Shown here in pieces: positions 26,753 to 35,774 of a stretch of DNA of 64,000 bases. The stretch comes from Clostridiales bacterium (GTDB taxonomy: Bacteria; Bacillota; Clostridia; Oscillospirales; CAG-272). Position numbers and translations under genes: made by a program. The notes below the pieces were generated by a model. The model saw only the letters and a program-made list of their open reading frames with translations. It was not told where the DNA came from and searched no databases. Numbering within the stretch: position 1 is the stretch's first letter; every line of letters begins with the position of its first letter. The stretch spans positions 62,001-126,000 of the forward strand of contig JAAVZO010000025.1 of assembly GCA_022791685.1 (NCBI GenBank), given 5' to 3'.

Positions 26753-26783
26753 AGTATATCACTACAGCTAACTGGAAAGTCAA
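26753..26783 (-). promoter_or_regulatory. MerR-type promoter with 19-base spacer
   Basis: Minus strand: TTGACT (26783-26778), 19-base spacer, TATACT (26758-26753). The -35/spacer junction contains ACTTTCCAGTTA, which resembles the left half of a classic MerR operator. CTGTAG / CTACAG arms also flank the -10. The over-long spacer is the signature of MerR-activated promoters and suggests autoregulation. Confidence 0.6.
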
Positions 26784-26870
26784 TAGGTTTTACAAAAAAT
26801 ATCTATGTTTATTCCGAAAAAGAATAAATTACATTCGAATAATATTTTCAAAATAATATTCGAAATGGTG

Positions 26871-26899
26871 TTGCTTTTTTAACAATTATTGTATATAAT
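26871..26899 (+). promoter_or_regulatory. Promoter of aldehyde dehydrogenase gene
   Basis: TTGCTT (26871-26876), 17-base spacer, TATAAT (26894-26899). Two ATTCGAAT-like palindromes (26833-26840 and 26858-26866) lie just upstream and could bind a regulator. Confidence 0.55.
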
Positions 26900-26940
26900 A
26901 GTTATACTAGTATTTGTTTAAAATGAAATGGAGGACAACA

Positions 26941-28377
26941 ATGAACACTCCTAATACACCTAAAAAGCCCGAAAAGCCTGAGATCAACGGAATCGCTCCC
27001 GAACTGTACGAAATAATATCCGCACAGCGTGAATTTTTCGCTACTGGCAAGACTCGCGACATCGCTTTTCGTCGTCAGCTTCTGTTAAATCTGCGTATGA
27101 TGATACGCGACAACGAAGGACTTATTCTCGAAGCACTGCGCGCCGACCTCGGTAAATCATATCACGAAGGGTATCTCACAGAAATAGGTATGATCGAGCA
27201 GGAAATAAACCATACTCTGCGCTATCTCAAGGTATGGAATTCACCGAAAACGGTCGCTACCCCATACTATTTATTCCCATCTTCGAGTAAAAAATATTAT
27301 CACCCGCGCGGACTGGTTATGATATTCGCACCTTGGAATTATCCGTTCCTGCTCGCGATACAGCCGCTTATCTCGTCAATAGCTGCCGGGAACTGCACGA
27401 TTGTAAAGCTATCCGAGCACTCGCCGCGCACTACCCGCCTGCTCTGCGAGCTGATCGACAAATATTTCGACCGCGAATATATCGCCGCATATACCGACAG
27501 CTTTGAAGCAGTAAAAGCGATTCGCCATGAGCCATTCGGATTGGTTTTCTACACCGGAGGCTCGACCGTTGCACGGATAATATCGAAAGCTGCTGCAACT
27601 CAGCTGACCCCGGTCGTACTCGAGCTTGGCGGCAAAAGTCCATGTATAATCGATAAAACTGCTAATCTGCGTCTCGCCGCACGTCGAATCGTCTGCGGCA
27701 AGCTGCTTAATGCCGGTCAGACCTGCGTTGCACCTGATTATCTCTATATAGACAGCAGCGTCAAGGAAGAATTCATCGGATACGTAAAGGAATATCACGA
27801 CAAATTCTATCAAGCTGCACCATGCGAAAATAAATTCTATCCGAAGATAATCAATCGTATGCACTTCGAGCGTCTGCGCAACTATCTCAAAGACGGAACT
27901 ATTCTTTTCGGAGGAGAAGTAAACGAGGATACTTGCCGTATATCATTGACGTTGATGGAAAAGATAGACCGTGACAGCAAGTTAATGAGTGAAGAAATAT
28001 TCGGTCCGATTCTTCCGGTGTTTGAGTTCAACGATATAAATATCGTAATAAACACACTCCGCAAACGTCCAAAGCCACTCGCACTCTATCTGTTCACAAA
28101 GAGCCGTGATACACGAGATATGGTGCTTAATAACCTCGATTTCGGCTGCGGCTGCATAAATGACACAGTAATACAGCTTGCGAATCCGCACCTGCCATTC
28201 GGTGGTATCGGCGAAAGCGGCATAGGACGCTATCACGGCAAGGCGGGATTCGATACATTCAGCGCCGAGTCGTCTGTATTGCTTGCACCTTCACACGCAG
28301 ACTTGAACCCATTCCGTTATCCCCCATTTGATGATAGCTATGGAGTTCTAAAGTTAATATTCCGGTATCTGATATGA
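26941..28377 (+). CDS. Aldehyde dehydrogenase (class 3 type)
   Basis: 478 residues from the ATG at 26941 (GGAGG site). The N-terminal segment ending NTPNTPKKPEKPE is Pro/Lys-rich. The Rossmann region has IFAPWNYPFLLA, and FYTGGSTVARII is typical of class 3 ALDHs. The general base is in VLELGGKSPCI (about residue 223) and the catalytic Cys in NAGQTCVAP (about 257). A hydrophobic C-terminus (LKLIFRYLI) could associate with membranes, as in YwdH and fatty aldehyde dehydrogenases. It oxidises aldehydes with NAD(P)+; the substrate is not defined. It stands alone between its promoter and terminator. Confidence 0.93.
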   Translation: MNTPNTPKKPEKPEINGIAPELYEIISAQREFFATGKTRDIAFRRQLLLNLRMMIRDNEGLILEALRADLGKSYHEGYLTEIGMIEQEINHTLRYLKVWNSPKTVATPYYLFPSSSKKYYHPRGLVMIFAPWNYPFLLAIQPLISSIAAGNCTIVKLSEHSPRTTRLLCELIDKYFDREYIAAYTDSFEAVKAIRHEPFGLVFYTGGSTVARIISKAAATQLTPVVLELGGKSPCIIDKTANLRLAARRIVCGKLLNAGQTCVAPDYLYIDSSVKEEFIGYVKEYHDKFYQAAPCENKFYPKIINRMHFERLRNYLKDGTILFGGEVNEDTCRISLTLMEKIDRDSKLMSEEIFGPILPVFEFNDINIVINTLRKRPKPLALYLFTKSRDTRDMVLNNLDFGCGCINDTVIQLANPHLPFGGIGESGIGRYHGKAGFDTFSAESSVLLAPSHADLNPFRYPPFDDSYGVLKLIFRYLI

Positions 28378-28383
28378 TCTATA

Positions 28384-28420
28384 AAAAATCAGTCTGACTC
28401 ATACAGTCAGGCTGATTTTT
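28384..28420. terminator. Bidirectional terminator after aldehyde dehydrogenase gene
   Basis: A 16-base stem starting AAAAATCAG and closing CTGATTTTT (28384-28399 with 28405-28420) with one G-T pair. It serves the convergent aldehyde dehydrogenase and GNAT genes. Confidence 0.88.
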
Positions 28421-28440
28421 TAGTATACACAAAAATTATA

Positions 28441-28890
28441 TTATTCCTTAACCATCTGAAGATACTGCAGCTTATCATATCCCATACGTTCATAAAGCCG
28501 CATTGCACCTACATTTTCAGGCTCGACCTCAAGTCTGTAGCGTGCCGCCGGAACATTCGCCTCCAGCCATTTGAAAAACGTGCTTCCTATTCCGTGCCCT
28601 TGAAATTCGTGGCGAACATATAATTCATCAACCCATACAGTAATACCACCGGCTTCTCTGCTGTAACCTTTGATCAGCAGTGCGTAGCCAATATTAGTAT
28701 TATTATACTTGAACATATAGCAGTCGAGGTATGTATCAGACCGCATGATCTCGTCAAATGCACGTTCATGATATACATAATCAATATTGTGAAGGACCGC
28801 TGGCGATGTGTAAAACTCACGGCTCATAGTCATAAAATCTTCTTTGTCACATGATTTAAGCTTTTCTATATTAAAATTAAGTTTCTCCAT
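28441..28890 (-). CDS. GNAT-family N-acetyltransferase
   Basis: 149 residues from the ATG at 28890; the upstream ATG at 28902 overlaps its own ribosome site. The acetyl-CoA motif region is VDELYVRHEFQGHGIGSTFF (Gln-Gly-His-Gly-Ile-Gly, about residues 92-111). It is followed by RLEVEPENVGAMRLYERMGY, the conserved beta-strand and helix that close the GNAT fold. It acetylates an unknown amine. It is a single gene with no informative neighbours. Confidence 0.88.
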   Translation of the reverse strand: MEKLNFNIEKLKSCDKEDFMTMSREFYTSPAVLHNIDYVYHERAFDEIMRSDTYLDCYMFKYNNTNIGYALLIKGYSREAGGITVWVDELYVRHEFQGHGIGSTFFKWLEANVPAARYRLEVEPENVGAMRLYERMGYDKLQYLQMVKE

Positions 28891-29071
28891 ATAATAAACC
28901 ATTCCTAAAAATATTTAATATTTATAATTATAACCTGAATGTGGATTTATGTCAACATTACGCGGCTATATGTTACATATCGTTCATATTGCTATAAATT
29001 ACAAATAAATCTGTCTTTCACTTATATGAATTATAATATCATACATTTTCAATAAAATTTCGAATTTCATA

Positions 29072-29100
29072 TTGAAATCCTGTAAAAACCGTGGTATAAT
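29072..29100 (+). promoter_or_regulatory. Promoter of homoserine dehydrogenase gene
   Basis: TTGAAA (29072-29077), 17-base spacer ending GTGG, TATAAT (29095-29100). The leader is only about 30 bases, leaving no room for a riboswitch. Confidence 0.7.
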
Positions 29101-29135
29101 TATTATGGAATTATATAATTAAAGGAAATGATACC

Positions 29136-30323
29136 ATGATAAATATTGCAATATTCGGATTCGGAGTAGTCGGAAGCGGAACTGCTGAGGTACTGACTCA
29201 GAACGCACAGCTTATCGCCGACCGAGTCGGGGAGCAGCTAAATATAAAATATATACTCGACCTTCGCGAATTTCCCGATAGTCCTTTTGCTGATAAAATA
29301 GTTCACGATATTGACGTGATACTGAACGACCCTGAGGTCAAGATCTGCGCTGAGCTGATGGGCGGCGCACATCCTGCATTCGAATTCACAGAGCGTGCGA
29401 TGAAAGCTGGAAAAAGTGTCGTAACCTCCAACAAAGAGGTAGTCGCTACATTTGGTCCCGAGCTGCTGAAAATCGCTGCTGAAAACAACGTTCGCTATCT
29501 GTTTGAAGCAAGCGTAGGCGGCGGTATACCTGTAATCCATCCGATTGGAAGCTGTCTCACTGCGAACGACATCACCGAAGTTGACGGCATACTAAACGGC
29601 ACTACCAACTATATCCTCACTCAGATGATAGGCGGCAAGGATTTCGAAGCTGCACTTGCTGAGGCGCAGGAAAAGGGTTACGCCGAGCGCAATCCTTCAG
29701 CGGATGTTGACGGTATCGACACCTGTCGCAAGGTAGCGATACTCTCTGCGATAGCATTCGGAAAGCTCGTTCCGCCGGACAAGATCCAGACCGAAGGAAT
29801 CCGCAATGTGACGCTGAAGGACGTAGAAATTGCTGAAAAGCTTGGCGCTGCGATCAAGCTTATTGGACGCACTGTCCGAGTTGAAGACAAGATATGTGCC
29901 TGCGTTGCACCAATGCTCGTCAAGTGTTCAAATCCTCTCGCTAATATCAGCGATGTATACAATGGAATTCTTGTAAACGGAAATGCTATCGGTGACGTAA
30001 TGTTCTATGGACGTGGTGCAGGAAAGCTTCCGACCGCCAGCGCGGTAGTTTCGGACATAATCGAGATCGCGACATATCTCGACCATCCGCACAGCTTCCA
30101 TGTATGGGAGCGTCTCTCTGACGACGATATACTGCCTGCCGAGCGCCTGAAGTCGCGCTTCTACCTGCGCTTTGACAAGAAGCCGAATCACTGTCTCTGT
30201 ATGCTCGACGCAGAGGTTATCGAGGACAGCGAGGATTGCTACGCGGTAGTGACCGGTGAAGTCAGCCCGCTTGAGATAGGCATTACCCTGAGCGAGAACT
30301 ACACCGCTATGCGACTGCTTTAA
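29136..30323 (+). CDS. hom: Homoserine dehydrogenase
   Basis: 395 residues. The NAD(P) motif is GFGVVGSGTAEVL (residues 8-20). The catalytic domain has ASVGGGIPVI (about 131) and LNGTTNYILTQM (about 150), which bind aspartate semialdehyde, then GIDTCRKVAILSAIAFG and a GRGAGKLPTASAVVSDI motif. It reduces aspartate 4-semialdehyde to homoserine for threonine and methionine. The last 60 residues resemble a shortened ACT domain (FYLRFDKK... then YAVVTGEVSPLEI), missing its middle helix and strand. Feedback control may therefore be altered. Single gene. Confidence 0.95.
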   Translation: MINIAIFGFGVVGSGTAEVLTQNAQLIADRVGEQLNIKYILDLREFPDSPFADKIVHDIDVILNDPEVKICAELMGGAHPAFEFTERAMKAGKSVVTSNKEVVATFGPELLKIAAENNVRYLFEASVGGGIPVIHPIGSCLTANDITEVDGILNGTTNYILTQMIGGKDFEAALAEAQEKGYAERNPSADVDGIDTCRKVAILSAIAFGKLVPPDKIQTEGIRNVTLKDVEIAEKLGAAIKLIGRTVRVEDKICACVAPMLVKCSNPLANISDVYNGILVNGNAIGDVMFYGRGAGKLPTASAVVSDIIEIATYLDHPHSFHVWERLSDDDILPAERLKSRFYLRFDKKPNHCLCMLDAEVIEDSEDCYAVVTGEVSPLEIGITLSENYTAMRLL

Positions 30324-30332
30324 TTTTTAAAT

Positions 30333-30367
30333 AACAGCTTCCTTCAGCACTTCTGACGGAAGCTGTT
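30333..30367 (+). terminator. Terminator of homoserine dehydrogenase gene
   Basis: 10-base stem AACAGCTTCC / GGAAGCTGTT (30333-30342 with 30358-30367) followed by GTTAAAT. Confidence 0.7.
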
Positions 30368-30383
30368 GTTAAATATAGCGCAA

Positions 30384-30418
30384 AGTATCCATACCGCTTA
30401 GAAAGCGGTATGGATACT
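30384..30418 (-). terminator. 3' hairpin of first tandem solute-binding gene
   Basis: Perfect 16-base stem AGTATCCATACCGCTT / AAGCGGTATGGATACT (30384-30399 with 30403-30418). It is related in sequence to the hairpin at 32046-32075, after the neighbouring paralogue. Confidence 0.75.
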
Positions 30419-30435
30419 GAATATTAGTTTTTAAT

Positions 30436-31908
30436 TTAATCTTCATAAAAATGGTCGATAACTCTTTGATAGCTTGCAACAGCCGCCGGCATCTTTGAAT
30501 CAACATACGCCGCTAAATCTGTAGTCTTTGAAGTCATCATGTTCACAATACATTCAAAGACATCATTTGTATTATCACGGTAAATAAGAGCAACGTTTAC
30601 TTTAATACCATCAAGGAATATATCATATATCTGTGAAGACTGCTCGTCGCGCAGCAGCTTATTTCTTATAGTTAAATCAACCAGGGCTGGGCGAACATTG
30701 TTATAGCTCTCAATTGCAAGTGCTTCTGTAATTACTCCAACCATCTTAGAATCTTCAACTACTCGCGGTATACCAAGTAGCGGAGCACCGCCATGGACAG
30801 CAGTATAATACCCATCCTGATTTTCATCAAACTTAGGGTATGGAAGCAGTCCGTAATCATCTTTCATATCGCGGAAAGTAGAAAGCATATCAAAGAAAAA
30901 TCCTGCATAAAACAATCCATGACCATTCGCAAACATCGGAGGAAGCATCAGTTCATAAACTACAGGACGCGCATACGAATAATTTCCTTCATAGCATAAC
31001 TTATATACCTTTTCAATAGTAGTCTGCAATCTGTCAGTCATAAGCAAATGAGAAACCTTACCATCGTCAGATATATTCAAGAATCCATTGTCACATCCGT
31101 AGTGCATAATTCCGATACAACCAAGAGAACCTATAAATCCATACAGATCTTGGTCATCGTATACGGTATCACCATTCAAATCCGCTGTTACATTTTCAGA
31201 AATCTCAAGTAGCTTATCCATAGTCCATGTGCCGTCGAGAACCATATCGTATATTCCTGAAACATTGTATTCATCGGCGATACGCTTGTTATAAAATAGG
31301 CAATGCGTAGCGAGCGGGCATGCAACGTTTATATAGTTCATCTGCAAATAGCACTTATCATTTATCGTCAAAGAATTAGTCGCGTCCTGATTCCACCACG
31401 GCGAATGCAGGTCAATATCCTCAAAGTCATAATAGTTAGCGAAGCAATCGCCAGTCGCAGCTGTAATAATATCCCAAAGTCTATCTGATACCAATGAATA
31501 TTCGGTATCACCGGCTACTACCGCTCGCTTTATAGTTGCTGTAGGCTGTCCGCCTTCCATAAGCTCTTTGACAATGTGAACATTGTAACGTTCCTCAATC
31601 TTTACCTGCCGCTCATAAACAGCGTCATTCAGCACTTCGCCATTTGCCTCGTCAACGGTCAGCTCAAAATCATACGCAGGCTGGCTTCCATAACCACTGT
31701 TCGACGATAGAATCACATAATTCGCGCCGCCGAAATCATGCTCTCCAAGCTTTTCAAGTGGGTCAACCTCAACAGTCACTGTTGTGTCAGAGCTTGAATC
31801 AGTCGCTCCGTCCGAAGTCGTCTCCGGCTGCTTTGTGTTGTCGCCGCAAGACACGGTAAACAACGCCACAGCTAAAAATAATGTCAATATTTTAGACATT
31901 TTTGTCAT
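30436..31908 (-). CDS. Extracellular solute-binding lipoprotein, tandem paralogue A
   Basis: 490 residues from the ATG at 31908 (GAGG site 10 bases upstream). Lipobox FTVSC (Cys about residue 21), then a Ser/Thr/Asp linker. Family blocks are FGGANYVILSSNSGYGSQP, NGEVLNDAVYERQVKIEERY and a calcium-loop-like DLNGDTVYDDQDLYGF (about 240-255). The C-terminal block AIESYNNVRPALVDLTIRNK is nearly identical to the next gene. It is a close duplicate of the gene at 32096 and would bind a related oligosaccharide. No permease genes are nearby. An (AT)10 tract lies in its 5' region. Confidence 0.9.
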   Translation of the reverse strand: MTKMSKILTLFLAVALFTVSCGDNTKQPETTSDGATDSSSDTTVTVEVDPLEKLGEHDFGGANYVILSSNSGYGSQPAYDFELTVDEANGEVLNDAVYERQVKIEERYNVHIVKELMEGGQPTATIKRAVVAGDTEYSLVSDRLWDIITAATGDCFANYYDFEDIDLHSPWWNQDATNSLTINDKCYLQMNYINVACPLATHCLFYNKRIADEYNVSGIYDMVLDGTWTMDKLLEISENVTADLNGDTVYDDQDLYGFIGSLGCIGIMHYGCDNGFLNISDDGKVSHLLMTDRLQTTIEKVYKLCYEGNYSYARPVVYELMLPPMFANGHGLFYAGFFFDMLSTFRDMKDDYGLLPYPKFDENQDGYYTAVHGGAPLLGIPRVVEDSKMVGVITEALAIESYNNVRPALVDLTIRNKLLRDEQSSQIYDIFLDGIKVNVALIYRDNTNDVFECIVNMMTSKTTDLAAYVDSKMPAAVASYQRVIDHFYED

Positions 31909-31936
31909 AATATTTTTACCTCTTTCGCAAAATTTC

Positions 31937-31956
31937 ATATATATATATATATATAT
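31937..31956. repeat. (AT)10 dinucleotide tract upstream of solute-binding gene
   Basis: An uninterrupted AT repeat of 20 bases, 29 bases upstream of the start codon on the minus strand. Such tracts can change length by slippage and alter promoter or leader function; no length variation can be seen from one sequence. Confidence 0.6.
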
Positions 31957-32045
31957 TGTAATATTTTTGTGCATTTATATCAATATATAATACTCGCATA
32001 AAAGTTAATAATATCAGCATATTTACATTGATTCAAGTAAAAAAA

Positions 32046-32075
32046 TATCCTTACCGTTAAAAAACGGTAAGGATA
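32046..32075 (-). terminator. Terminator of second tandem solute-binding gene
   Basis: Perfect 13-base stem TATCCTTACCGTT / AACGGTAAGGATA (32046-32058 with 32063-32075), followed on the minus strand by TTTTT. Confidence 0.8.
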
Positions 32076-32095
32076 CCAAGATTAAACTTATTAAC

Positions 32096-33565
32096 TTACT
32101 CATAAAAATGGTCGATTATCGTCTGATAGCTTGCTACAGCCGCCGGCATTTTTGAGTCAATATATGAAGCAAGGTTGGAGGTATTACTATTCATCATTCT
32201 GTATATGCACTCAACAAGATCCTTAGTGCTCTTATATACGAAGGCAGTCTCAACTCTGATACCGTCAAGGAATAAATCATATATCTGCGACGATTCGTCG
32301 TCACGCAGCAGTTTATTGCGAATAGTGAGGTCGACTAATGCCGGACGCACATTGTTGTAGCTCTCAATTGCGAGCGCCTCGGTGACAACTCCAACCATCT
32401 CTTTGTTTTCGACAAGTCCCGGTATACCAATCAGCGGCGCTGCACCATGAATAGTCGTATAATATTTATCCTGTGCTTCATCAAGCTTTGGATACGGAAG
32501 CAGTCCGAAATCATCCTCCATATCACGAAGTGTCGACAGCATATCAAAGAAAAATCCGGCATAGAACAGCGACTGACCATTGCAGTAGAGCGTAGCAAGC
32601 TTAGCCTCCTCAGCTATCGGACGAGCATATGCAAAATCACTCTCAAAGCAAAGCTTGTAAGCCATCTCTACAGTTTTCTGCATTCTTTCATTCATAAGCT
32701 TATGTGAGACTGCGCCATCATTGCTTATCTCAATAAAGTCATTGTCGAAAGCGTACTGTACGATACCGATAGCGCCAAGTGAGCCCATAAATCCATACAT
32801 ATCATTGTCATCATACAGCGAATCGCCGTTCAGGTCTGCTAAAACATTACTGGAGAGCTCGAAGAATTTGTCCATAGTCCATTTGCCGTCAAGCACCAGC
32901 TTATATATGCCCGAAACGTCATAGTCCTCAGCGACACGCTTGTTGTAGAACATACAGTGAGTTGCAAGCGGCGACGCAACGTTGATGTAGTTCATCTGCA
33001 AATAGCATTTGCCATTTATAGTCAAAGACTCAGTAGCGTTCTGATTCCACCACGGCGCTGTGAGGTCAATCTCGCTAAAGTCATAGTAATTCGCCAAACA
33101 TCCCGCCGTAACTGCTGTTGATATAGTCGATACTTGGTCGCTGACCAGTGAATACTCCATATCACCTGCGGTTACATTGCGTATTATTGTCGCAGTGGGT
33201 TCCTTAAGAGCCATCAGCTCCTTTTCAATCTTGACATTGTAGCGCTCCTCAATTTTTCTCTCGCGCTCGTATACCGCGTCGTTGACAACTTCACCGTTCA
33301 AAGTATCGACCGATATCTCGAAATCATTTGCCGGCTGATTTCCATAGCCCGTACCCGATGCTAAAATTACATACTCCGCTCCACCAAAATCATGCACACC
33401 AAGCTTTTCCAGAGAATCGATCTCTGTTTGTACATTAGTATCAGATTCTGTATCATATGTCGCGTCTGAAGTCGAATCGGGCTGCTTTGAATTATCGCCG
33501 CAAGCCGTTGTAAAAATCGCCGCAGCCAGCAGCAATGTCAAAATTTTTGATATTTTGCTCCGCAT
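32096..33565 (-). CDS. Extracellular solute-binding lipoprotein, tandem paralogue B
   Basis: 489 residues from the ATG at 33565 (GAGAGG site). Lipobox FTTAC (Cys about 21). It matches paralogue A along its whole length, including YGNQPANDFEI, LNGEVVNDAVYERERKIEER, DLNGDSLYDDNDMYGFMGSL (calcium-loop-like) and YNNVRPALVDLTIRNKLLRD. The two clearly arose by tandem duplication, and even their 3' hairpins are related. It is divergent from the AraC regulator at 33699 with about 130 bases between, the probable regulator of this gene and perhaps of paralogue A. Confidence 0.9.
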   Translation of the reverse strand: MRSKISKILTLLLAAAIFTTACGDNSKQPDSTSDATYDTESDTNVQTEIDSLEKLGVHDFGGAEYVILASGTGYGNQPANDFEISVDTLNGEVVNDAVYERERKIEERYNVKIEKELMALKEPTATIIRNVTAGDMEYSLVSDQVSTISTAVTAGCLANYYDFSEIDLTAPWWNQNATESLTINGKCYLQMNYINVASPLATHCMFYNKRVAEDYDVSGIYKLVLDGKWTMDKFFELSSNVLADLNGDSLYDDNDMYGFMGSLGAIGIVQYAFDNDFIEISNDGAVSHKLMNERMQKTVEMAYKLCFESDFAYARPIAEEAKLATLYCNGQSLFYAGFFFDMLSTLRDMEDDFGLLPYPKLDEAQDKYYTTIHGAAPLIGIPGLVENKEMVGVVTEALAIESYNNVRPALVDLTIRNKLLRDDESSQIYDLFLDGIRVETAFVYKSTKDLVECIYRMMNSNTSNLASYIDSKMPAAVASYQTIIDHFYE

Positions 33566-33698
33566 AATTGTGTACCTCTCATAATAATATTGATGTTTAT
33601 ATTGTAGCACTTTTATAACTGTTTGTAAATAGATACTATGAACATTCACTTGTATAATATTAACATATTTGAGCTTGACCTATAGAAAGGAGTTTCTC

Positions 33699-34544
33699 AT
33701 GTATATAAACACATTCAAAGAAACAATAATCTACGAGAAAATCACTCGTACCAATCCGTATATTGATGTATTTCTTGCCGGAATAACAAATGCTAATCCG
33801 GAATATTATATATCGAGAAAAAAGTGGCTTCGCGACTTCTATGTATTTGAGTATGTATTGTCGGGAAAAGGATATATCAGAAATAATGATGACGTATATC
33901 CCGTAAATGCAGGAGATTTTTATTTTTTAGGTAAGGCTGCAAATGTACAATATTATGCAGACAAAAACGATCCATATAAAAAATTATTCATAAACATAGG
34001 CGGAAGCATTATAGATAGCATGATCAGCGCATTTAAGCTTGAAGATATAACTATCCGTCATACAGATGTATTATACACTTTTAAGGAACTCCATACAATT
34101 ATCGAAAAGCTTGATATAGAGCAAGACCCTATGCTGCTTCGCGCAGTATCAAGATTGATATATGAGCTTATAAATAGCGTTGCAGATCAGGATCTGATAT
34201 TTGGTAATGCTAACAAAATATCAAACGCAGCAAAAATACACGATTACATCGACAATCACCTGACACGCCATGTCACATTATCCGATATCTCGGATAAATT
34301 CTTCTTAAGTGAGACCCATTGTATTAGAATATTCCGCGATAAATACGGTGTCACCCCGATAAAATATATGATGGAGGCACGACTGAAGAAATCGCGTGAA
34401 ATAGTAACTTCGACTGACCTTCCGATTCAGGATATAGCAGCAATGTTTCAATTCTGCGATGCCCAGCACTACAGCAAGGCATTCAAGCAGCAGTTCGGCA
34501 TATCTCCGGCACAGTACAGACTATCAGCAAATAAGGATAAATAA
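33699..34544 (+). CDS. AraC-family transcriptional regulator
   Basis: 281 residues from the ATG at 33699 (AAGGAG 6 bases upstream). The N-terminal cupin (about 20-120) has FYVFEYVLSGKGYIRNND and NAGDFYFLGK. The C-terminal HTH pair (about 185-281) contains HVTLSDISDKFFLSETHCIR and ends MFQFCDAQHYSKAFKQQFGI. It is divergent from solute-binding paralogue B and convergent with uxuA, sharing a terminator with it. Probable sugar-responsive activator of the tandem solute-binding genes. Confidence 0.88.
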   Translation: MYINTFKETIIYEKITRTNPYIDVFLAGITNANPEYYISRKKWLRDFYVFEYVLSGKGYIRNNDDVYPVNAGDFYFLGKAANVQYYADKNDPYKKLFINIGGSIIDSMISAFKLEDITIRHTDVLYTFKELHTIIEKLDIEQDPMLLRAVSRLIYELINSVADQDLIFGNANKISNAAKIHDYIDNHLTRHVTLSDISDKFFLSETHCIRIFRDKYGVTPIKYMMEARLKKSREIVTSTDLPIQDIAAMFQFCDAQHYSKAFKQQFGISPAQYRLSANKDK

Positions 34545-34548
34545 AATA

Positions 34549-34580
34549 AAGGCAGAATATCATTAAAGATACTCTGCCTT
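34549..34580. terminator. Bidirectional terminator between AraC gene and uxuA
   Basis: Stem AAGGCAGA / TCTGCCTT (34549-34556 with 34573-34580) with additional partial pairing inside, A/T-rich on both sides. Confidence 0.75.
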
Positions 34581-34585
34581 CAATA

Positions 34586-35641
34586 TTATTTAACAGACTT
34601 GTTGATAGCTTCCCAGATACCGTTGATATAAACAGCTCCGAGCGCACGGTCGTAAAGTCCGTAGCCGGGACGACCGCTCTCACCCCAAATCATGCGTCCG
34701 TGGTCAGGACGAATGTAGCCGTCAAAATCTACATCCCATGCAGCGCGCAGGATCTCGTACATATCGAGCGAACCATCCTCGCTGCGATGTCCAGTTTCAT
34801 TGAAGTCACGCGGACCAGTGATCTTGATATTGCGTGCATGCAGGAAGTGGATACGCTTCATCGCACCAAAATGACGGATCATGTCAACGATGTTGTTGTT
34901 CGGGTCAACGCCGAGCGAACCAGTACAGAGAGTTAGTCCGTTGCACTCACTGTCTACGAGCTTTACAAAACGCTCAAGATTCTTCGCGTTTGTGATAACA
35001 CGCGGCAGACCAAAGATACCCCACGGCGGATCGTCCGGATGGATAGCCATTTTGATCCCGTTCTCCTCGCATACTGGAATAATTCCATGCAGGAAGTAGC
35101 TCATATTCTCCCAGAGTTTTTCCTCGTCGACCGACTTATATTCAGCTAACAGAGCGCGAAGTCCGTCCTGAGTGTAGCTCTCATCCCAACCCGGAAGCGA
35201 CAGCTTACGAGTGTTCGGATCCATCGCAAGTACCTCAGCGTCACGATAGATAAGACAGGTCGAGCCGTCGGGATTCTTATGTGCAAGGTCGGAGCGCAGC
35301 CAGTCAAACACCGGCATAAAGTTATAGCAGATAACCTTAACTCCAGCGTCGGCGAGCTTCTTTATATTGCGGCGATATACCTCAATATATTCATCGCGTG
35401 ACGGCTTTCCAAGCTTGATATCCTCATGAACCGGAACACTCTCGACGACCTCGAAGGCAAGATTATGTGCGTTAGCGTCATTTTTGACCTTAGCAATGCT
35501 TTCGGCGCTCCACTCTTTTCCGGGCGGAACATCGTAAACAGCCGATACAACTCCAGTCATACCGGGAATCTGCGAGATATACTCGAGACTGACCGGATCG
35601 TTTTCACCGTACCAGCGGAAGGTCATTTTCATTTCCTTCAT
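34586..35641 (-). CDS. uxuA: D-mannonate dehydratase
   Basis: 351 residues, AGGAGG site before the ATG at 35641. Family landmarks are [20 protein letters not shown] at the N-terminus, [12 protein letters not shown], the metal-site region [16 protein letters not shown] (about residues 198-213), [11 protein letters not shown] and [13 protein letters not shown] near the end. It converts D-mannonate to 2-keto-3-deoxygluconate in glucuronate breakdown. No uxaC, uxuB or kdgK lie next to it, so the rest of the pathway must be elsewhere. The downstream neighbour is convergent. Confidence 0.96.
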   Translation of the reverse strand: MKEMKMTFRWYGENDPVSLEYISQIPGMTGVVSAVYDVPPGKEWSAESIAKVKNDANAHNLAFEVVESVPVHEDIKLGKPSRDEYIEVYRRNIKKLADAGVKVICYNFMPVFDWLRSDLAHKNPDGSTCLIYRDAEVLAMDPNTRKLSLPGWDESYTQDGLRALLAEYKSVDEEKLWENMSYFLHGIIPVCEENGIKMAIHPDDPPWGIFGLPRVITNAKNLERFVKLVDSECNGLTLCTGSLGVDPNNNIVDMIRHFGAMKRIHFLHARNIKITGPRDFNETGHRSEDGSLDMYEILRAAWDVDFDGYIRPDHGRMIWGESGRPGYGLYDRALGAVYINGIWEAINKSVK

Positions 35642-35708
35642 TTAAATAAACCTCCTTTTTGAGTTTTATATATTATATATAATACAATAAATTGGACGAT
35701 TTGTCAAT

Positions 35709-35756
35709 AAAAAATCCGCCCGATAAAGGGCGGATTTTTATCTTTTGAATCAATCG
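35709..35756. repeat. Terminator repeat T2, copy A (left bracket of secreted-protein cassette)
   Basis: A 48-base intrinsic terminator, stem AAAATCCGCCC / GGGCGGATTTT with loop GATAAA, then a T-rich tail and the extension GAATCAATCG. It is identical over all 48 bases and in the same orientation to 37765-37812; weaker similarity continues for about 15 bases. It sits 68 bases upstream of the uxuA start codon, where no transcript obviously needs to end. Confidence 0.92.
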
Positions 35757-35774
35757 CAAAATTATCAGCTAATT

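Noticed and set aside
29101..29135. Riboswitch or T-box ahead of homoserine dehydrogenase
   Set aside because: The leader from the recognised promoter is only about 30 bases long, too short for any known riboswitch.
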